NCBI GenBank assembly: GCA_023853785.1
Contig: JAJIRX010000932.1
Span: 1-64,000, forward strand
DNA length: 64,000 nucleotides
Direction of reading: 5' to 3'
From: Psilocybe azurescens
Lineage: Eukaryota > Basidiomycota > Agaricomycetes > Agaricales > Agrocybaceae
The notes below the pieces were generated by a model, which was given only the letters and a program-made list of their open reading frames with translations, did not search any database and was not told where the DNA came from. Positions 47,501 through 59,976 of this stretch are shown piece after piece; positions within the stretch are counted from its first letter, which is position 1, and every line of letters begins with the position of its first letter. Both the position numbers and the translations under genes were made by a program.

Positions 47501-48092
47501 CTTCGGCGATTCTGTTTTGGTATCGCCTGTAACAGACCAAGACGCGACGTCCGTTTCTATATACCTCCCTCACGATACGTTCTATGACTTCCTCACCCTC
47601 GCGCCTGTTCAAGGCACCGGAGCCATCGAGACACTGCAGAATGTGAATTTCACGACGATTCCGGTGTATATCAAGGGAGGAGCTGTGCTGCCTTTGCGAG
47701 TGCAGAGTTCGATGACGACGACGGAGCTGAGAAAGCAGGATTTCGAGTTCGTCGTAGCGCCTGATGCGCACAGTGGTCAGGCGAGCGGGAGGCTATATAT
47801 CGATGATGGGGAGACTCTCTCGCCGCCTTCGAGTGCGACGACTCAAGTGAAGATGGCCTTTAGCGGGGGCACGTTAGATGTCACAGGTAGTTTTGGGTTT
47901 GAGACAGGGGTTAGTGTGAAGAGGGTGCGGTTCCTTGGGGTGGGTGAGAAGCCTGCTGAGGGGCAAGTGAAGGTTGATGGGAAGAGTGTGGGAGGGAAAA
48001 GTGTTACCTGGGATGCAGAAACGAAGGTATTGGATGTGAACGTTGGGATTAAGCTTGAGAGGGCATTTAGTGTGCAGATTCGTGCTCAGTGA
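44522..48092 (+). CDS. Secreted GH31 alpha-glucosidase
   Basis: This is a glycoside hydrolase family 31 enzyme releasing glucose from maltose and starch oligomers outside the cell. The ATG at 44522 gives a signal peptide ([19 protein letters not shown]). About nine introns follow; the first is 44745-44801. Landmarks are [35 protein letters not shown] and the nucleophile region WIDMNEPSN (about 46318-46344, D of DMNE). Also present are [19 protein letters not shown] (acid/base D, about 46917), [12 protein letters not shown] and [12 protein letters not shown]. The C-terminal beta domains hold [14 protein letters not shown] and end in FSVQIRAQ at TGA 48090. The ITRSTF-GDN spacing and the DMNEPSNF motif fit fungal AgdA/maltase types. 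A C4 run at 44869-44872 seems one base short within exon 2. Confidence 0.93.
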
Positions 48093-49393
48093 TCGACAAT
48101 GGTTCGCAATGGAAGTTCTTGTAGCTATTTGCTCATGACATGACTTGCTTTTTGTAAGTAACTGAAGAATGGAAATATATATCCAAAGTTGATTCGAAGG
48201 AAAGGCTCAACTTCTGGCTTGGCGAGTGTGGCCCAATATGACGATCAATCGACAAATGCTAAGCTGGTCGAAACTAATACAGCAGGTGGTCTTAAGCGTA
48301 TACAGCATGCTGTATGTTCTCACAGTCCAAATAGCAGTTTTCCGTGAATACGAAATAAAATCTATCAATCACTTCTAATCACCTTCATATCCTTGCCCCT
48401 TCAATGCTTTCGAAATGCATTCTAATTGGTCACAGGTGACGCTAGTCCCTCAATCCGGACACTCCGACAGTTCTGACATTCTCGAAGCCAACAGCTTGGC
48501 TCAATAACTGGCCTGATCTACAGGTTACAACGGTGGATGAAACAGGGGCACGTACGGCGGTGACGGATCTTGAAACAAAGAAGTCCACTTGACGATCAGG
48601 AAGAAAAAGCTGCATCCCGATACTGTTATGTTTGCACACAAACATGATGGCAGATCTGTGAAGCAGAAGGATTGGCTTGTTGTAGGGAGAAGGGCAATTT
48701 GGCGCTGAGTAGTCGACTGATCTCTGCTTTTGAATGTTCTAAATAGTTTCTGTTATGCTCGAAGCAAACAGCGGATAATGCAATCTCTTCAAGGTGCTTT
48801 TATAACGCGACATATCGCCTCGTAGTAAGTATTTCCTTTCTGCGAGCTACCACTGTTTAAAATGATGCTACCCCTACATGTTTAGCTGTACCCTGAAGAC
48901 GAGCCGGGTCCCCTATAGTCTACACACGATTTCCACCTCGGCCAACCCATCTGCCCCTCTAGCTCTTGTGCTCTTCCATAGGACAGAGTTGTTTTGGGAT
49001 GAAATTATCACGTAGTTCCTCATTCTGGAGGAAGCGATAAGAACAGAAGACCAAGAAAACGTGTGTTCGTCTTTTGCATTCTCCGACAACGTTTAATAAT
49101 TATACAGACATATGACATCGCAGCATCTAGTCGACGACAATACATACATATTCTACGGAGGGCTTACCAGGTAACAACCTTGGCCGACCTCATTCCAGGG
49201 ATCGTTCAGCTGTTATAGTTGTCTAGTATGTTATCAAACCTCCGACGAAGGAAGGGAACTCTCTCGCTTGATCCTCAGCCATACCATCCAAGCATTCATA
49301 ATATCCTAGACGGATATCGCGAGTTAGCCATAAATTACACAGAACGGACAACGATTACTCATGCTCACTCTCTGTGTCCCAAATATCAATCCC
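48093..49393. other. Intergenic, nothing supported
   Basis: A 67-codon minus frame (48442-48645) and a 66-codon plus frame (49219-49419) have no recognisable content. GH31 3' UTR is expected in the first 200 bp. Confidence 0.45.
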
Positions 49394-50687
49394 TCACCGA
49401 TTGGTACTGGACAAAATAGTGAAATGTTTTATCAGTCTCAAGTACTTGATATGTCCGACACGAGGATATAACTCGATGTCAATATACTCACGCAAAGCCA
49501 TTGTCAGGTTTGAAAATCGGAACTTAGCGGCATCGTCGAGACTCTTGATGAACCAAACCGAAGCGCCGCAGCTATCATTTTCGTGTTCCAACAAAGATTT
49601 TAGAACTTAAAATTGAACTTTAAATGAGAAGAAGTGACCTACATCATGACTACCATCATAATGGCATTGAAAATAAACACTCGTATTATCACCCTAGGTG
49701 ACAGCTTGTTACGATTGAGCGTCTCCTTGTATACTGAATCTTTTGTCGATACAAGTTTCTCATAACGAGACCTATATAATAGATTGGGTAAGGCCCAATG
49801 GACGATGCGGTAAGTTCGGGATAGCAGAGTGAGTGCTGGGTACGGACCTTGCAGAACCATGATCATAATTCCTCCAACCATAGACAGTCCAATACAGATA
49901 GTAGGCCTAATTTGAGATTCCAGTTTAACACTGTCACTGTGAACAATTGGCCGTAAATAACTTACACAAGATTAGGAACGAAATGACATCGCATTCCTGA
50001 CGCATCTCTGTCCACAATAGTGGGATTCTTGGCTCCGATCTTTGTTTGAAAGATTCAATTATTAAGGGGCGGGAATGAGACGATGATATAACATACGGAG
50101 AATGAAAGGATGAGGACGCATATGGAGACGAGAATAGGCGTAACGTTGATCTGGTAGGGATTGGGGATGAAATGCTGGAAAAATAGGTTGAAGATAGAAG
50201 TGACGTACCCAAAGAACATGCTTATGGGATAATGTGCACGACTTGCGACCAAGGAGCATTGAAAGGTAAACCTATGATTCACACGAAATATCAGGCTTCT
50301 GTATAGGTTTCCAAGACAGGGGGTCGTCTGGGAAGAACGATGGCTTACTTGAAGAAGAAGAGCAGCTCCAACCAGGGAGCATCTATGAGAGATTATCGAC
50401 ATTCGATAGCAAACCAGCTTGTCCATGACGTAGTACTCACAATACAGTCAAAGGGTACACCAGAATAGCCTGCAAGAAACATATTCCCTCGCCGGCTCCG
50501 GCCCCGTCTGCCGTCGGAGCAGCAGCACCTGGCTGATTGTCGACAGAATACCCGCTGTGAGGAGATTGAACCATATCCCTGCCCTTATAACCTTGTGTGA
50601 TAGCAACGCCGTGAGGAGCACCAACACGAGAAGAACGAGCCCCGAGAGTTCAAAGACGTTGTAGAACAAGATCGCGACAGATTCCAT
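49394..50687 (-). CDS. Seven-helix receptor-like membrane protein
   Basis: The ATG at 50687 opens MESVAILFYNVFELSGLVLL with further hydrophobic sequence, and a second helix follows (IWFNLLTAGILSTISQVLLL). The continuation ICFLQAILVYPLTV carries the C-F-x-Q-A-x-L-V-Y block seen in a large basidiomycete 7TM family. Later helices include NPYQINVTPILVSICVLIL (about 50.1 kb) and RVIIRVFIFNAIMMVVMM (about 49.7 kb). A tail with SVWFIKSLDDAAKFRFSNL follows at about 49.5 kb. It is probably a plasma-membrane receptor; the ligand is unknown. One base seems missing at about 50499-50503, and exon joins after helix 3 are not resolved. The true end may be short of 49394. Confidence 0.58.
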
Positions 50688-53409
50688 GGCTAACCCCGTT
50701 CACGTTCATGGAGGTTTGAACGTTGAAAGGAAGAAAATGAGGGAATTGGAAGACAAGAAGAAAGAAAGAATCAGATTCTAGGGTTTGTGTTGACGTTTAT
50801 ATGATATCGGTTGCAAACTTTGAGCGGCGGCCAAGACGATCGGACTATTACCGGGCATCATTCAATGAGAAGAATCCCCGGGGCTTGATTCATCAGTGCC
50901 TTTGGCAACGCTCAGCTGAAGCTTTTCCATGGACTACAAGGAGTGTGGGACCCTGTGAACAATTGTTAGTCTGGTTACGACGTGGCGCTGGCAAAGTAAC
51001 AAGCGCCTGCACCCGCGCCTACACCAAAAACGGTCAGCCCCATCAGTGACACAGCTGTGCGTTAATAAGCCCTTGAGCTTCCTAATGTAGCCACATCTAA
51101 GAGAGAAATATGTGCCCGGTACAAGCAGAAGCAGACTTCTCTCTGCATAGATAAACAGGAAGTAACTCATTGTGCAAGTATGGAAAGGTGAGATAAACCT
51201 ACATCATAATATTAGTCATGCACGTCACTCTCAAACGGTTTACCTCAGGCTTAGAAGGAAGGGCCCGCAAGTAGGAAAAGTGCGTTCGTCAATATACCTG
51301 ATGTATGGTGCCTGACTATTTAATAGAAGTACCCAGCTTAGCCATTGCCGTCAGGACTCAGGAGGCTGTATCCCGCGACAATAAATACCTATGGGCAGAG
51401 CGCTTTGGACTCTGGTGTGCAGCTGCAAATTATGGTCGGCTAGTTAAGCCCTCACTAATGCTTGCCAAACTTGACTTACTGTTTTAGTCTGGCGTGACAG
51501 GCAATACGATCTCGAAGCTAGTGGCTATCCGCGAGGTCTCTGAAGGTACATCCTTCAAGAGATCTGTTCAGGAGAACGACAGACGAATTGAAAGGCAACA
51601 GACATTTCAAGCAATAGAATACTAGAGATGGATGTATAACATATGACCACGTCAAATCATCTTAATAGTAAGGAACAATCGCCATTTGCAATGATGTGCT
51701 GGGATATCCTCGTGTTTAAACAAGGTTACATACCGAATATTTTGAGCAAGACGTCTTCCGGAAGTTAACTATTGTAGGGGCCAGCCTATTGGAGTCTGCG
51801 ACTTGGAGAAGCCCATCCCAAACAAGGTCTGAAAAGCACAGCAAGCAGCCGTATCGAAGACATCGTCAGGGGTGGTCATCTTTACACGCTAGCGCTTTCT
51901 AATGTCCGGAGTGTGTACTATGCCTTGAATAGTACGGTGACCTCAGCTGGAACAAATGTGCATGCTAGATGTGATGTAATAGTGAAAAATCTGAGCAACT
52001 GACAGATAGAAAGAGCCAGACATGGGAATAATTAAGGCCGATTTGGAGACGTCGAGCACAGACGCTATGGCCTAGTTGGCTTTTCGCAGCTGACGAATGT
52101 ACTTGACACCCATTTTTGTAGCGACATGTCTGCAGGACCCCATAACGTAGTTGGAACGAAGCCATACGCTCAAGGCAGCCTGGAGAACATGGATAACACA
52201 TTCCAGTGCAACGGAAAGACTAGCAAAAGCGCAGCAGGAAGTACATACCAGTGTTTGACTAGATAGAATGGCAGTCAGGCACAGGAGTCAGGAGCGAGGT
52301 TCAGAAGCAGAGAGTAGAAGCGCCACCCAGACCGCCCAAAGTATCAGAGCAGTATCATGTAAGCCAGAATATTTATAACGCAGTCTTCTTTTCGTTTTCC
52401 AGATATCGGATATACGCTTCGGTACAACGGTTAAGTTGGAAAAGTGTCAACAAGATGCGGTGGCGTTGGAGGGGAGATTACGAAGTCGGCAGTTATAGGG
52501 AGAAGGTTTAGTCCCAGAGGTTGAATATCCAGCAAGTAGAGCGAGATGATCAGCCCAGGAGAGATAGCCCCTAGCTAATGTGTGAGATGAAGCACCCACA
52601 ATAACGACGGTACCGATGGTCGTCATCAAGCTAGACAATGAAGGTAACAGACGTTCGATGAAGGCAGATATTTCATATCCACGAACAATGAAGAGATCGA
52701 AGGCAAATCTCAATAATGGAAAGGAAAACGGACCGTGGATTGGATTTTAAGAATAGAATAGAAGTGCGGCATGGGCACCGCTCCCACACTGACACAGTAC
52801 TGGCGTTCTTTCGCACACGAACCAGTGCGAGCAGGTCGTTCGGCTGGAAAACAGTTTGTTTTGACATATGTAGTCACGGAAAGTTGCGTTAGGCCTGGCG
52901 AGCCAATTGCGCATGATGATGTGTCAGTGGAACTCTCTCCACAAAGGTTGAGCAGATAACTGGGTGATGTGAAAGGTCTTTTGAACACTCACCCCACTCC
53001 GCAACAAATGCAGCCTCGAGAGTAGCCGAGTCATATGGCTCGATATGCCGGGTAGAGCGACCGGTAACAGTGGAGCGTTGGATTTAATGTCGAGAAGCAG
53101 TAAAAACATGTGGAAGTCGCCACAGATTGCAGAACCTGGCTCGATCATCGAACTGTCTGTTTGCTAAAATGACATTAATGAGAAAGCACCTGGCATCCTC
53201 AGAGTACTTCCTCTGAGCATGACTTCACGGCCATCAGCGAGGAGTAGCAGCTGTCCGAGTCTCAGCTGTCAGGCAACATAAAGTAGCGAAGCTGGTGTTG
53301 ATGTATGTTCTATTGTTGACTGTGACTTCCTTAGTATCGCCCGTAATTGGCATACCTACATGATGTATTGACTGGATGGCCTTATGCGAGTACTGTGGGA
53401 GGGCTGACA
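50688..53409. other. 2.7 kb without a supported gene
   Basis: Minus-strand frames at 51965-52201, 52447-52713, 52710-52988 and 52924-53148 follow one another and include hydrophobic stretches (FHMFLLLLDI, LSSLMTTIGTVVIVGASS). They could be pieces of one damaged or many-intron membrane protein, but I cannot join them or name a family. Confidence 0.35.
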
Positions 53410-53468
53410 CTGATGGGCGCAGTACCCATGTTTGTGGAGGATAGCAGCTGCTATCGTTACATAAGCCG

Positions 53469-53494
53469 CTGCTATCATTATATAATGATAGCAG
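53469..53494. repeat. Perfect 26-bp palindrome
   Basis: Arms CTGCTATCATTAT and ATAATGATAGCAG meet with no loop. It shares its 24-bp core with the larger palindrome 20 bp downstream. Confidence 0.95.
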
Positions 53495-53513
53495 GTCTGT
53501 AAAAGGTAATAGG

Positions 53514-53557
53514 CACAGCCACTTGCTATCATTATATAATGATAGCAAGTGGCTGTG
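53514..53557. repeat. Perfect 44-bp palindrome
   Basis: The left arm CACAGCCACTTGCTATCATT... is exactly inverted in ...AATGATAGCAAGTGGCTGTG, with no spacer. Such loop-less palindromes are unstable and hard to sequence, so it is probably young. Confidence 0.95.
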
Positions 53558-53934
53558 TATTCCAAGTGAGGCAGCTTGTTCCCGCGCCCCGAAAACAATT
53601 ATCAGTGCACGAAATAGCTCATAACTCCAATATTCTTGACATCCTCCACCCATCCTCCACGCATTACTGTTTGTACTGTTCACTTCCCACTATATATTTA
53701 AAATTTTACTATACATATGAGCTATATTCAAGCTATTTTAACCTGAAATATTAATTTTGTCTGTACCAATCTGAGATCCTTTGCAGATCTTTACAGAACA
53801 TTATGCAAAAAGTAAGTATATCCCTTGTAGTCCCTGACCCTCTAACTGCTGGAGAGATTCCCAATATTATCTGGGATATTGCAGAACCTGACATAGCTAT
53901 TTTATTGCAGAATTGATTACCTGAGTTGTTAGTA

Positions 53935-54430
53935 GGGCTGGATATAGGTGCGCCTGCAGGTAATTTGGGTAATGGTATTTTCATACATTCCCAAATTTTC
54001 TGTAAATTATGCAAGTTTTTCATGCAAATACATTATGAATTAACTGAGTTATGGTCATATGAAATTTGAGGACAACCAGTAAAAAATGCGGCTGTGCGGA
54101 GCAAAGGTACACCTTCAGGCAAATCAGGTAATGGTATTTATCATGTAACCCCGAATTTTCTGTAAATTATGCAAGTTTTTATGCAAATCCGTTATGAATT
54201 GACTGAGTATGGTCTGATGAAGTTTGAGGACAACCAAATAAAAAATGCGGCTGTGTGGCGCAAAACAACCATTGTGCCAACTGACTTGAAACTTCACCGG
54301 GGCATAACTCAGTCAATTCTTAACAGATTTCCACGAAAAAATTGCATAATCTACAGGAAAGTAGGGGCTACATTATGAGTACAATTACCCGAATTACCTG
54401 CGAGTGCCCCCGTGTCCAGCCTCAATTGTT
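53935..54430. repeat. Three copies of a 165-bp unit, two direct and one inverted
   Basis: Copy 1 (about 53955-54110) and copy 2 (about 54120-54265) share TTTTCTGTAAATTATGCAAG and TTTGAGGACAACCA. Copy 3 (about 54265-54430) is inverted: TTGCATAATCTACAGGAAA and AACTCAGTCAATTCTTAACA are reverse-complement matches. All lie inside the hAT-like element. Confidence 0.8.
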
Positions 54431-54532
54431 AGTCATAGATCCCTCCTTTTCCCTCTCTTTCCTCTTTCCTTTTTGGGAATTTTTCTTATTTCTTTTTGGG
54501 CTCCACAAACATGGGTACCTTGCCCACTGATG

Positions 54533-57500
54533 TGAGAGAAGAAAAGGTGGTCAAATAACATGTGATGTAAATACTACGCTCACGCAATTTTGAGATTGGG
54601 AAGTGGTGTGTCGACAGGGTCTCGGACAATCGAAGGCAAGTATATGGCAAGGAAGCTTGTACGAAATCGACAGGTTCCAAATGATCGTAGTGACAAGGGA
54701 ACCTTGAAGGGGGCACTGACGACAGCGATAGGGATAGCAGACAGTAGGAGGCGTGCTTCCCATACAACAGCGGTGAGTCAAGGAGCTCACCCGTTAGATG
54801 TACAGTTTTTCCCTTCAAGGGACGCGTTCAGGGTAGCTTAAAATTTTCCAGGACGCCAACTTGGACGCGACTCGACGCGTTGTGTGCCACTCTCCGAAGC
54901 TGCCAACTACTCCTGAGCTCAGAGGTCCGACTCCGGTATAGGACGACGTATGCATTGGAAGAAGAAATAAAAGTCTCGAGTTTGCAGCGCGCGATGAAGA
55001 GGGAATCTGAATAGTGAAAGGGGAGGAGAGCTGAAGGGAGTCGCGCGTTCACAAACAGGGAGAAACAGGGGCGATGTTGACTTTATTTGCTACACGTGAT
55101 ATTTTCTCACGGCATGACACGCTCATCGCGCATGTTCGTTTGAGGTGATTCGAAATAAGCTCAAGAATTTGACTGCGCGCCTAGATCCAAAGTTCTCACT
55201 GATAACCATTAATAAAATAGGACATATATTGATATATCAACACAGGGCTACTCTATAGTTGTACTAAGTACCAGTTTAACATAATGGACAATTGTTATTA
55301 ATCAGAAGTAGAATCACATAATATAGGTCCAGTGGTTAACGAGCTACCACTTACATTTAGCTCAGTTGTCGACTTGTGCGAATGGAAACTACGTCATCCG
55401 AGCTACAGAGGCAGACAAAGCGGTTAATCATTCCCATCATTTACATTTTAAGAACATGCAAAACTTTGATCAACAGCGTTCAAAAAGAAAAGAAAAGAAG
55501 CATCTGACAACTGACACCGTCCAACACAGTTTTATTGGCAGTCAGATTCAGGCAATCTCTCTCCCACAGACGGGACTGCCTCGCAGAACAATGCCATATG
55601 GAGCATGAAAGGCTATTTATAAATCTCCCTGGACCTCGTTTCAACTTCCCTGCCACCGCTGTTTTGGACGGTGGTTTTGCCTTGTATTGAATTTGGAGTC
55701 TCGTATGTACCGCATGGTGCTCCCTTCTAATCTAAGAGGTGACTAGAGGTGGCTATTTACATAGTACTTGGATAATGGAGCCAAAGGCGGCATCTCATCA
55801 TACACCTTTATTTTGAATACGTATACGCTCATGCTATATACTTGCATTATGTGGGGACAGTATTAAAGCGTAAAATTTTCTCTTCAGCCTTTCGAAGTTC
55901 GAGTATCCTAGATCTTGAATATGGCTGTTATTGCCTCCCCAACGACAGTCTAGCTCATTGACTCAGGGTAAGATTACTATGTTAGGGATGTTATCCAATG
56001 GGCGGCGACTCGGACACACTCTCTAGGAGACAGCTGATCAGCATTTCATATTCAGATCGATTGCACCGACGACGCCCTGTAGTTATAGCCTACGATCCAA
56101 CTTCCAAGTCTCAGGATGCGGATAGGCTATTGTTCCTGGGACTTGGAAGCGAGCCTCGAGGCGTTGCAAAGTTGTTACAAAGCGTGCAAGAAGCCATAAG
56201 AAGCCACCTGAACCCTACTTATAGAATTTGGAAATCTGATCTGATCTGATTTGATTTGATTCGGCTCTACTTATATGGACTCACATGATCATGAAATTCG
56301 ACTCGTGTGCGAACCGAGATCTCTCGCCACTGTAGACTACGTCAGTCGGATATCCTCAACGATGCCCGCCGGCTTGCTTAATATCCTGGCGTTCATCACC
56401 AGTAGCCAAATACCCTCCCATCCTTAGCTGAGGATATCAGACTCGTGTCGACTCAAGTGTTACTGTATTGATCTCGTTCGTTCCCGTCTTCATCTTCCTT
56501 CCTTCATTCGTTTCACAATCTGGTCCTTTTCACATCCTTCTCCTCGGGCATTAATCTATCTCCCGCTCATGCTCATTTTACGAATCACTCTGGGGTATCT
56601 ATTTACATTTCAACCAGACGCAGGACTTGTGACTATGAGCATTACCTTTTCTTCCCTTTGAAACCCAAGAGCTCTTAGTGCTAGCCAGAGCAAAATGGAT
56701 GCTGTGCCTCCCACCTATCCTGTGACTGCGTTTAGCCCGAGGGCGTGTCCGACTCTTCTTCAGCTGGAAGCCTGGGTGGCCCTCGGACTCTGATGATTCG
56801 TACGCGTATTCTGTAAGCTACAGATCCGACGCAATGATATGATGGTTCTCATTCTACCCGACTCCGACTCCGAGCTAGTCAAGGCTGGCAATTGGCCTCC
56901 GTACGCGTCATGATCATGATCTGGCGATCCTCCGAGGCTGCTGATTAACTACATGATACATCCATCGCTCGAAGCGAAGGGCCAGCCGAGACTACAATCG
57001 CTCGAGTATTGGACGCGATGCGATGCGATGACGTCTCTGCTCACAAGTTCACACCTCCAAGCTCTTCGTCCTCAATAAGCACTCAAAGTCGTGCTCTACC
57101 CGACTCCGACTCCGAGCTGCGTGGTTATCATCCGCATGTTCTAACTTCCATCTTTCAGTTCCATCATATTCGTGTTGAGAATGACATGGACACGGAACCT
57201 CAGGTTCGAGCTTCAGACTGGATGTTGACTTACGAGGGCCGCTACGACGATGTAGACTTACGAAATGAACTATGACGAGGACAAGCTGAAACTCTAGTGC
57301 GGTAGGCTGAGTCCGTCTCGGCTGAGCGATGTTGATGACGCCCTGGTCCTTCTCCTTTCCTCGACTAGGAAGCATTGAAGCAGACTTCATCCATCCACTA
57401 CCTTCAGGCTTCAACCCCCGTCTCGTCTCCGCACAAGTCCGTATATCGTCATTATTGTTAACGCGGTCTCCTTAATATCGTCGCTCTGGTGGCGCCATTC

Positions 57501-59876
57501 TACTGAGAAGCCTGAAATAGATCATTTCCATCTATCATCCATCTATCATCAACATCTATTAGTATCCATTGATCATTTGGGTTTTAGGTGGGGGTTAGAA
57601 TTTAGAACTTGATATCATTACGAGCGACGACAAGCATGCGTGCATGCGCGCATGTATGTAGATAGACCGGAGGAAGCACCTCGACATCGATGTCGATGTC
57701 GACGGCAACGAGCATCTGTCGTCTTCAAAGTTAACGTTCAAAGTTGAGTGGAGTTGTGAAATATGACGTGCTTCCTAGTACTACTATCAATAACAGAAAA
57801 CAGAGCAGGGAAGATGGCAATATGAGCGATTCGGTCAATAATTTGAGTTGACTTTGTCCGGAGTCCGGAGCCTGGATCATTCAGCCAACGCCATTAGCCT
57901 CCTTCTGTTGCTCGATTCAAGGTCTACGGTCTAAGGACGTCATTGGCTAGAGCTACTGCTATTAGTATAGACATACATTACCATAGATCACTCGGACCTG
58001 GGTAATACGTCGTCGCTTCTAGCGACTGAGCAACATGACTTTTCGTTTAGATCCAGACCATTTGAAGGATCTCTTCCGGTTCGGAACTCGGGACGGGATG
58101 TAGCCTGTACTTCATGTAGGACCCGAGTCGAAGTGTTTTCCTGTCATTGCGATATGCGTTCTGCAGCAAGGTCCGTTGAAAGTTGAGTTAAACTATCTAT
58201 GTCTGTATAACAACGATCCTTCAAGTTGGAATAAGTAAAATCGAAGGAGATTTTCTCTGTGGTACCCAAGGTACGAGTAAGTAAGTGGCCTTCGATCGAG
58301 CTCAAATTCATGAAAAACACACTCCTCACTCATCGTAACCGCAACTAAGATGTCTGGTAACATCTAGCTGAAGCGCGACCACTCATGGAGAGAAATCACA
58401 CTGAACTTCTCGGCCGCCGGCATTATGTTGCTGGTCCATGTCCTCCCAAGCTGCCTCGCCTCAGATACGCCCCGCACCTTTTGCCAGATTAGGAAACCGG
58501 CACCCACCGGCAACCACGTGCCCTTGTGATGGGGTAACCGGCAGCCGCTCGGACCAGGGACTTCGGTAGAATGTGGCGCGGATGCGGCGGCTAATATTTT
58601 TGCATAACTCCATTTGGGCTGGGTTGTGTTTTTTTAGGTTTTCTTGTAAATGTGTGTGGGAGTAGGCACGATCAAGAACAAAGCGGCGCTGATTTATGTC
58701 AGTGATGGATGAGAGGAAAGGTTATCTAACTCGTTAAACCCAGCCCAGCCGCGTTGGTATCTAAATGTGAGTGGTACTGGTGGTGTGCTAGATTGAGTTT
58801 TAATAGCGCTGAGGAAGCGTTTAGAATCAGATCTCTTGGACGTCTTCTTGACTATGATAGTTATTATAGGTTTGCTTATAGATTTGGGGCGGAAAGCTGA
58901 TGGATCTGAAAGAAGGAAAGAACATGACATGATCATTGCCACTCACACCAACTCCGTATGTACGCCATAGTGGATACATACGAGTATTGTGCTATGTTGT
59001 TACTATGCATATACCATTCGACTTGGAATTCAATGTACAGGTTACAATTGACGTGAAGAAGCAGGAGAACAAAAGATTTCAATCCGACGTTCAGGAGGTC
59101 CGCTCGCCCGGCACTGAGCAGAGCGCGCTGCCGTCGTCGCGCCGCGGCATCGACACAGCATGCAGCAGCACACCGACTCGACCAAGACCCGACTCTCGAG
59201 CCAACCAGCATCATCACCGCCTTTGGTCCCCTTCAGGCGACAAGTTCACCAAACCTGCACAAAATAAGCAGCGGATCCACGTGTTACATTGGAATCGAAT
59301 CAATTGGATATTTAGGTGAGCTCGAGTCGGCTCGCTCGGGAGTCCCAATTTGGGCTTGACGTGGCGCATCCCTGAGCTTGGGAGCGCATAAATTAGAATG
59401 TGCTAGAATGTAGTGACTACATATCGTAATTGGGGTGGGGAGAATGGAGTTCCTTTGCTGTTCGTAAGCAGGATATGATTGTCGTAACATAAGGTTAGGT
59501 TCTCTGCGGCGTGATAACGACAAGGGGTCCATTATCAAACGCGAAACGGTGACTGCAGAATAGACAAGAAGCGGCCTTGTCCTTTTCTACAGTCGGGGGT
59601 AGTGGGGATGTGGGTGATATAATCGCTATAGAAATTGAAGGATATTTTGTATAATTATAAGGCGTATATGTAGATAGAAACAAGGAGAAGAAGAAGAGGG
59701 ACAACGAGGCTGTTATAAAATTGATGGGTGGAGTCATGGACAGGAGCAACAAGGAAGCATCCCAGTCTCGAGACGAGCCAGCTGTTGTCCAGGCTTTACG
59801 AGAACGATGGTTCGACTCGGCGGTCGATCCCGATCACAAACCACCTCCATATTTAGGACAGGCTTGTTATCTGAGC
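54533..59876. other. 5.3 kb without a supported gene
   Basis: Frames of 60-127 codons occur on both strands (for example 57049-57414 minus and 58936-59319 plus). None has a domain, splice structure or codon pattern I can defend. A 23-bp direct repeat, TCTACCCGACTCCGACTCCG..., occurs at 56853 and 57095. CGACATCGATGTCGATGTCG lies near 57691. Regulatory or non-coding RNA content cannot be judged. Confidence 0.4.
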
Positions 59877-59879
59877 CGT

Positions 59880-59886
59880 TTATAAA
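59880..59886 (+). promoter_or_regulatory. TATA box of the low-complexity gene
   Basis: TTATAAA sits about 95 bp before the ATG at 59977, with a C/T-rich leader between. Confidence 0.45.
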
Positions 59887-59976
59887 CACCGCCTCTACTG
59901 TCCATCTCTGCCTCGTTTCCCTCCAGCAACATCTACATATCTGACTACTCTCCTCCTCCTCGACTTACTCACTCTA

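Larger units (their letters stand above)
53418..54524. mobile_element. Non-autonomous hAT-like element (1.1 kb)
   Basis: Left end GGCGCAGTACCCATGTTTGT and right end ACAAACATGGGTACCTTGCC are inverted (about 24 bp, three mismatches). The same 8 bp, CACTGATG, lies on both sides (53410-53417 and 54525-54532). Eight-base duplications are the hallmark of hAT transposons. No transposase is present. Inside are two perfect palindromes near the left end and three copies of a unit of about 165 bp near the right. Confidence 0.82.

Noticed and set aside
55325..55400. tRNA-like sequence (AGTGGTTAACGAGC)
   Set aside because: A D-arm-like stretch is present but there is no B box or acceptor pairing.
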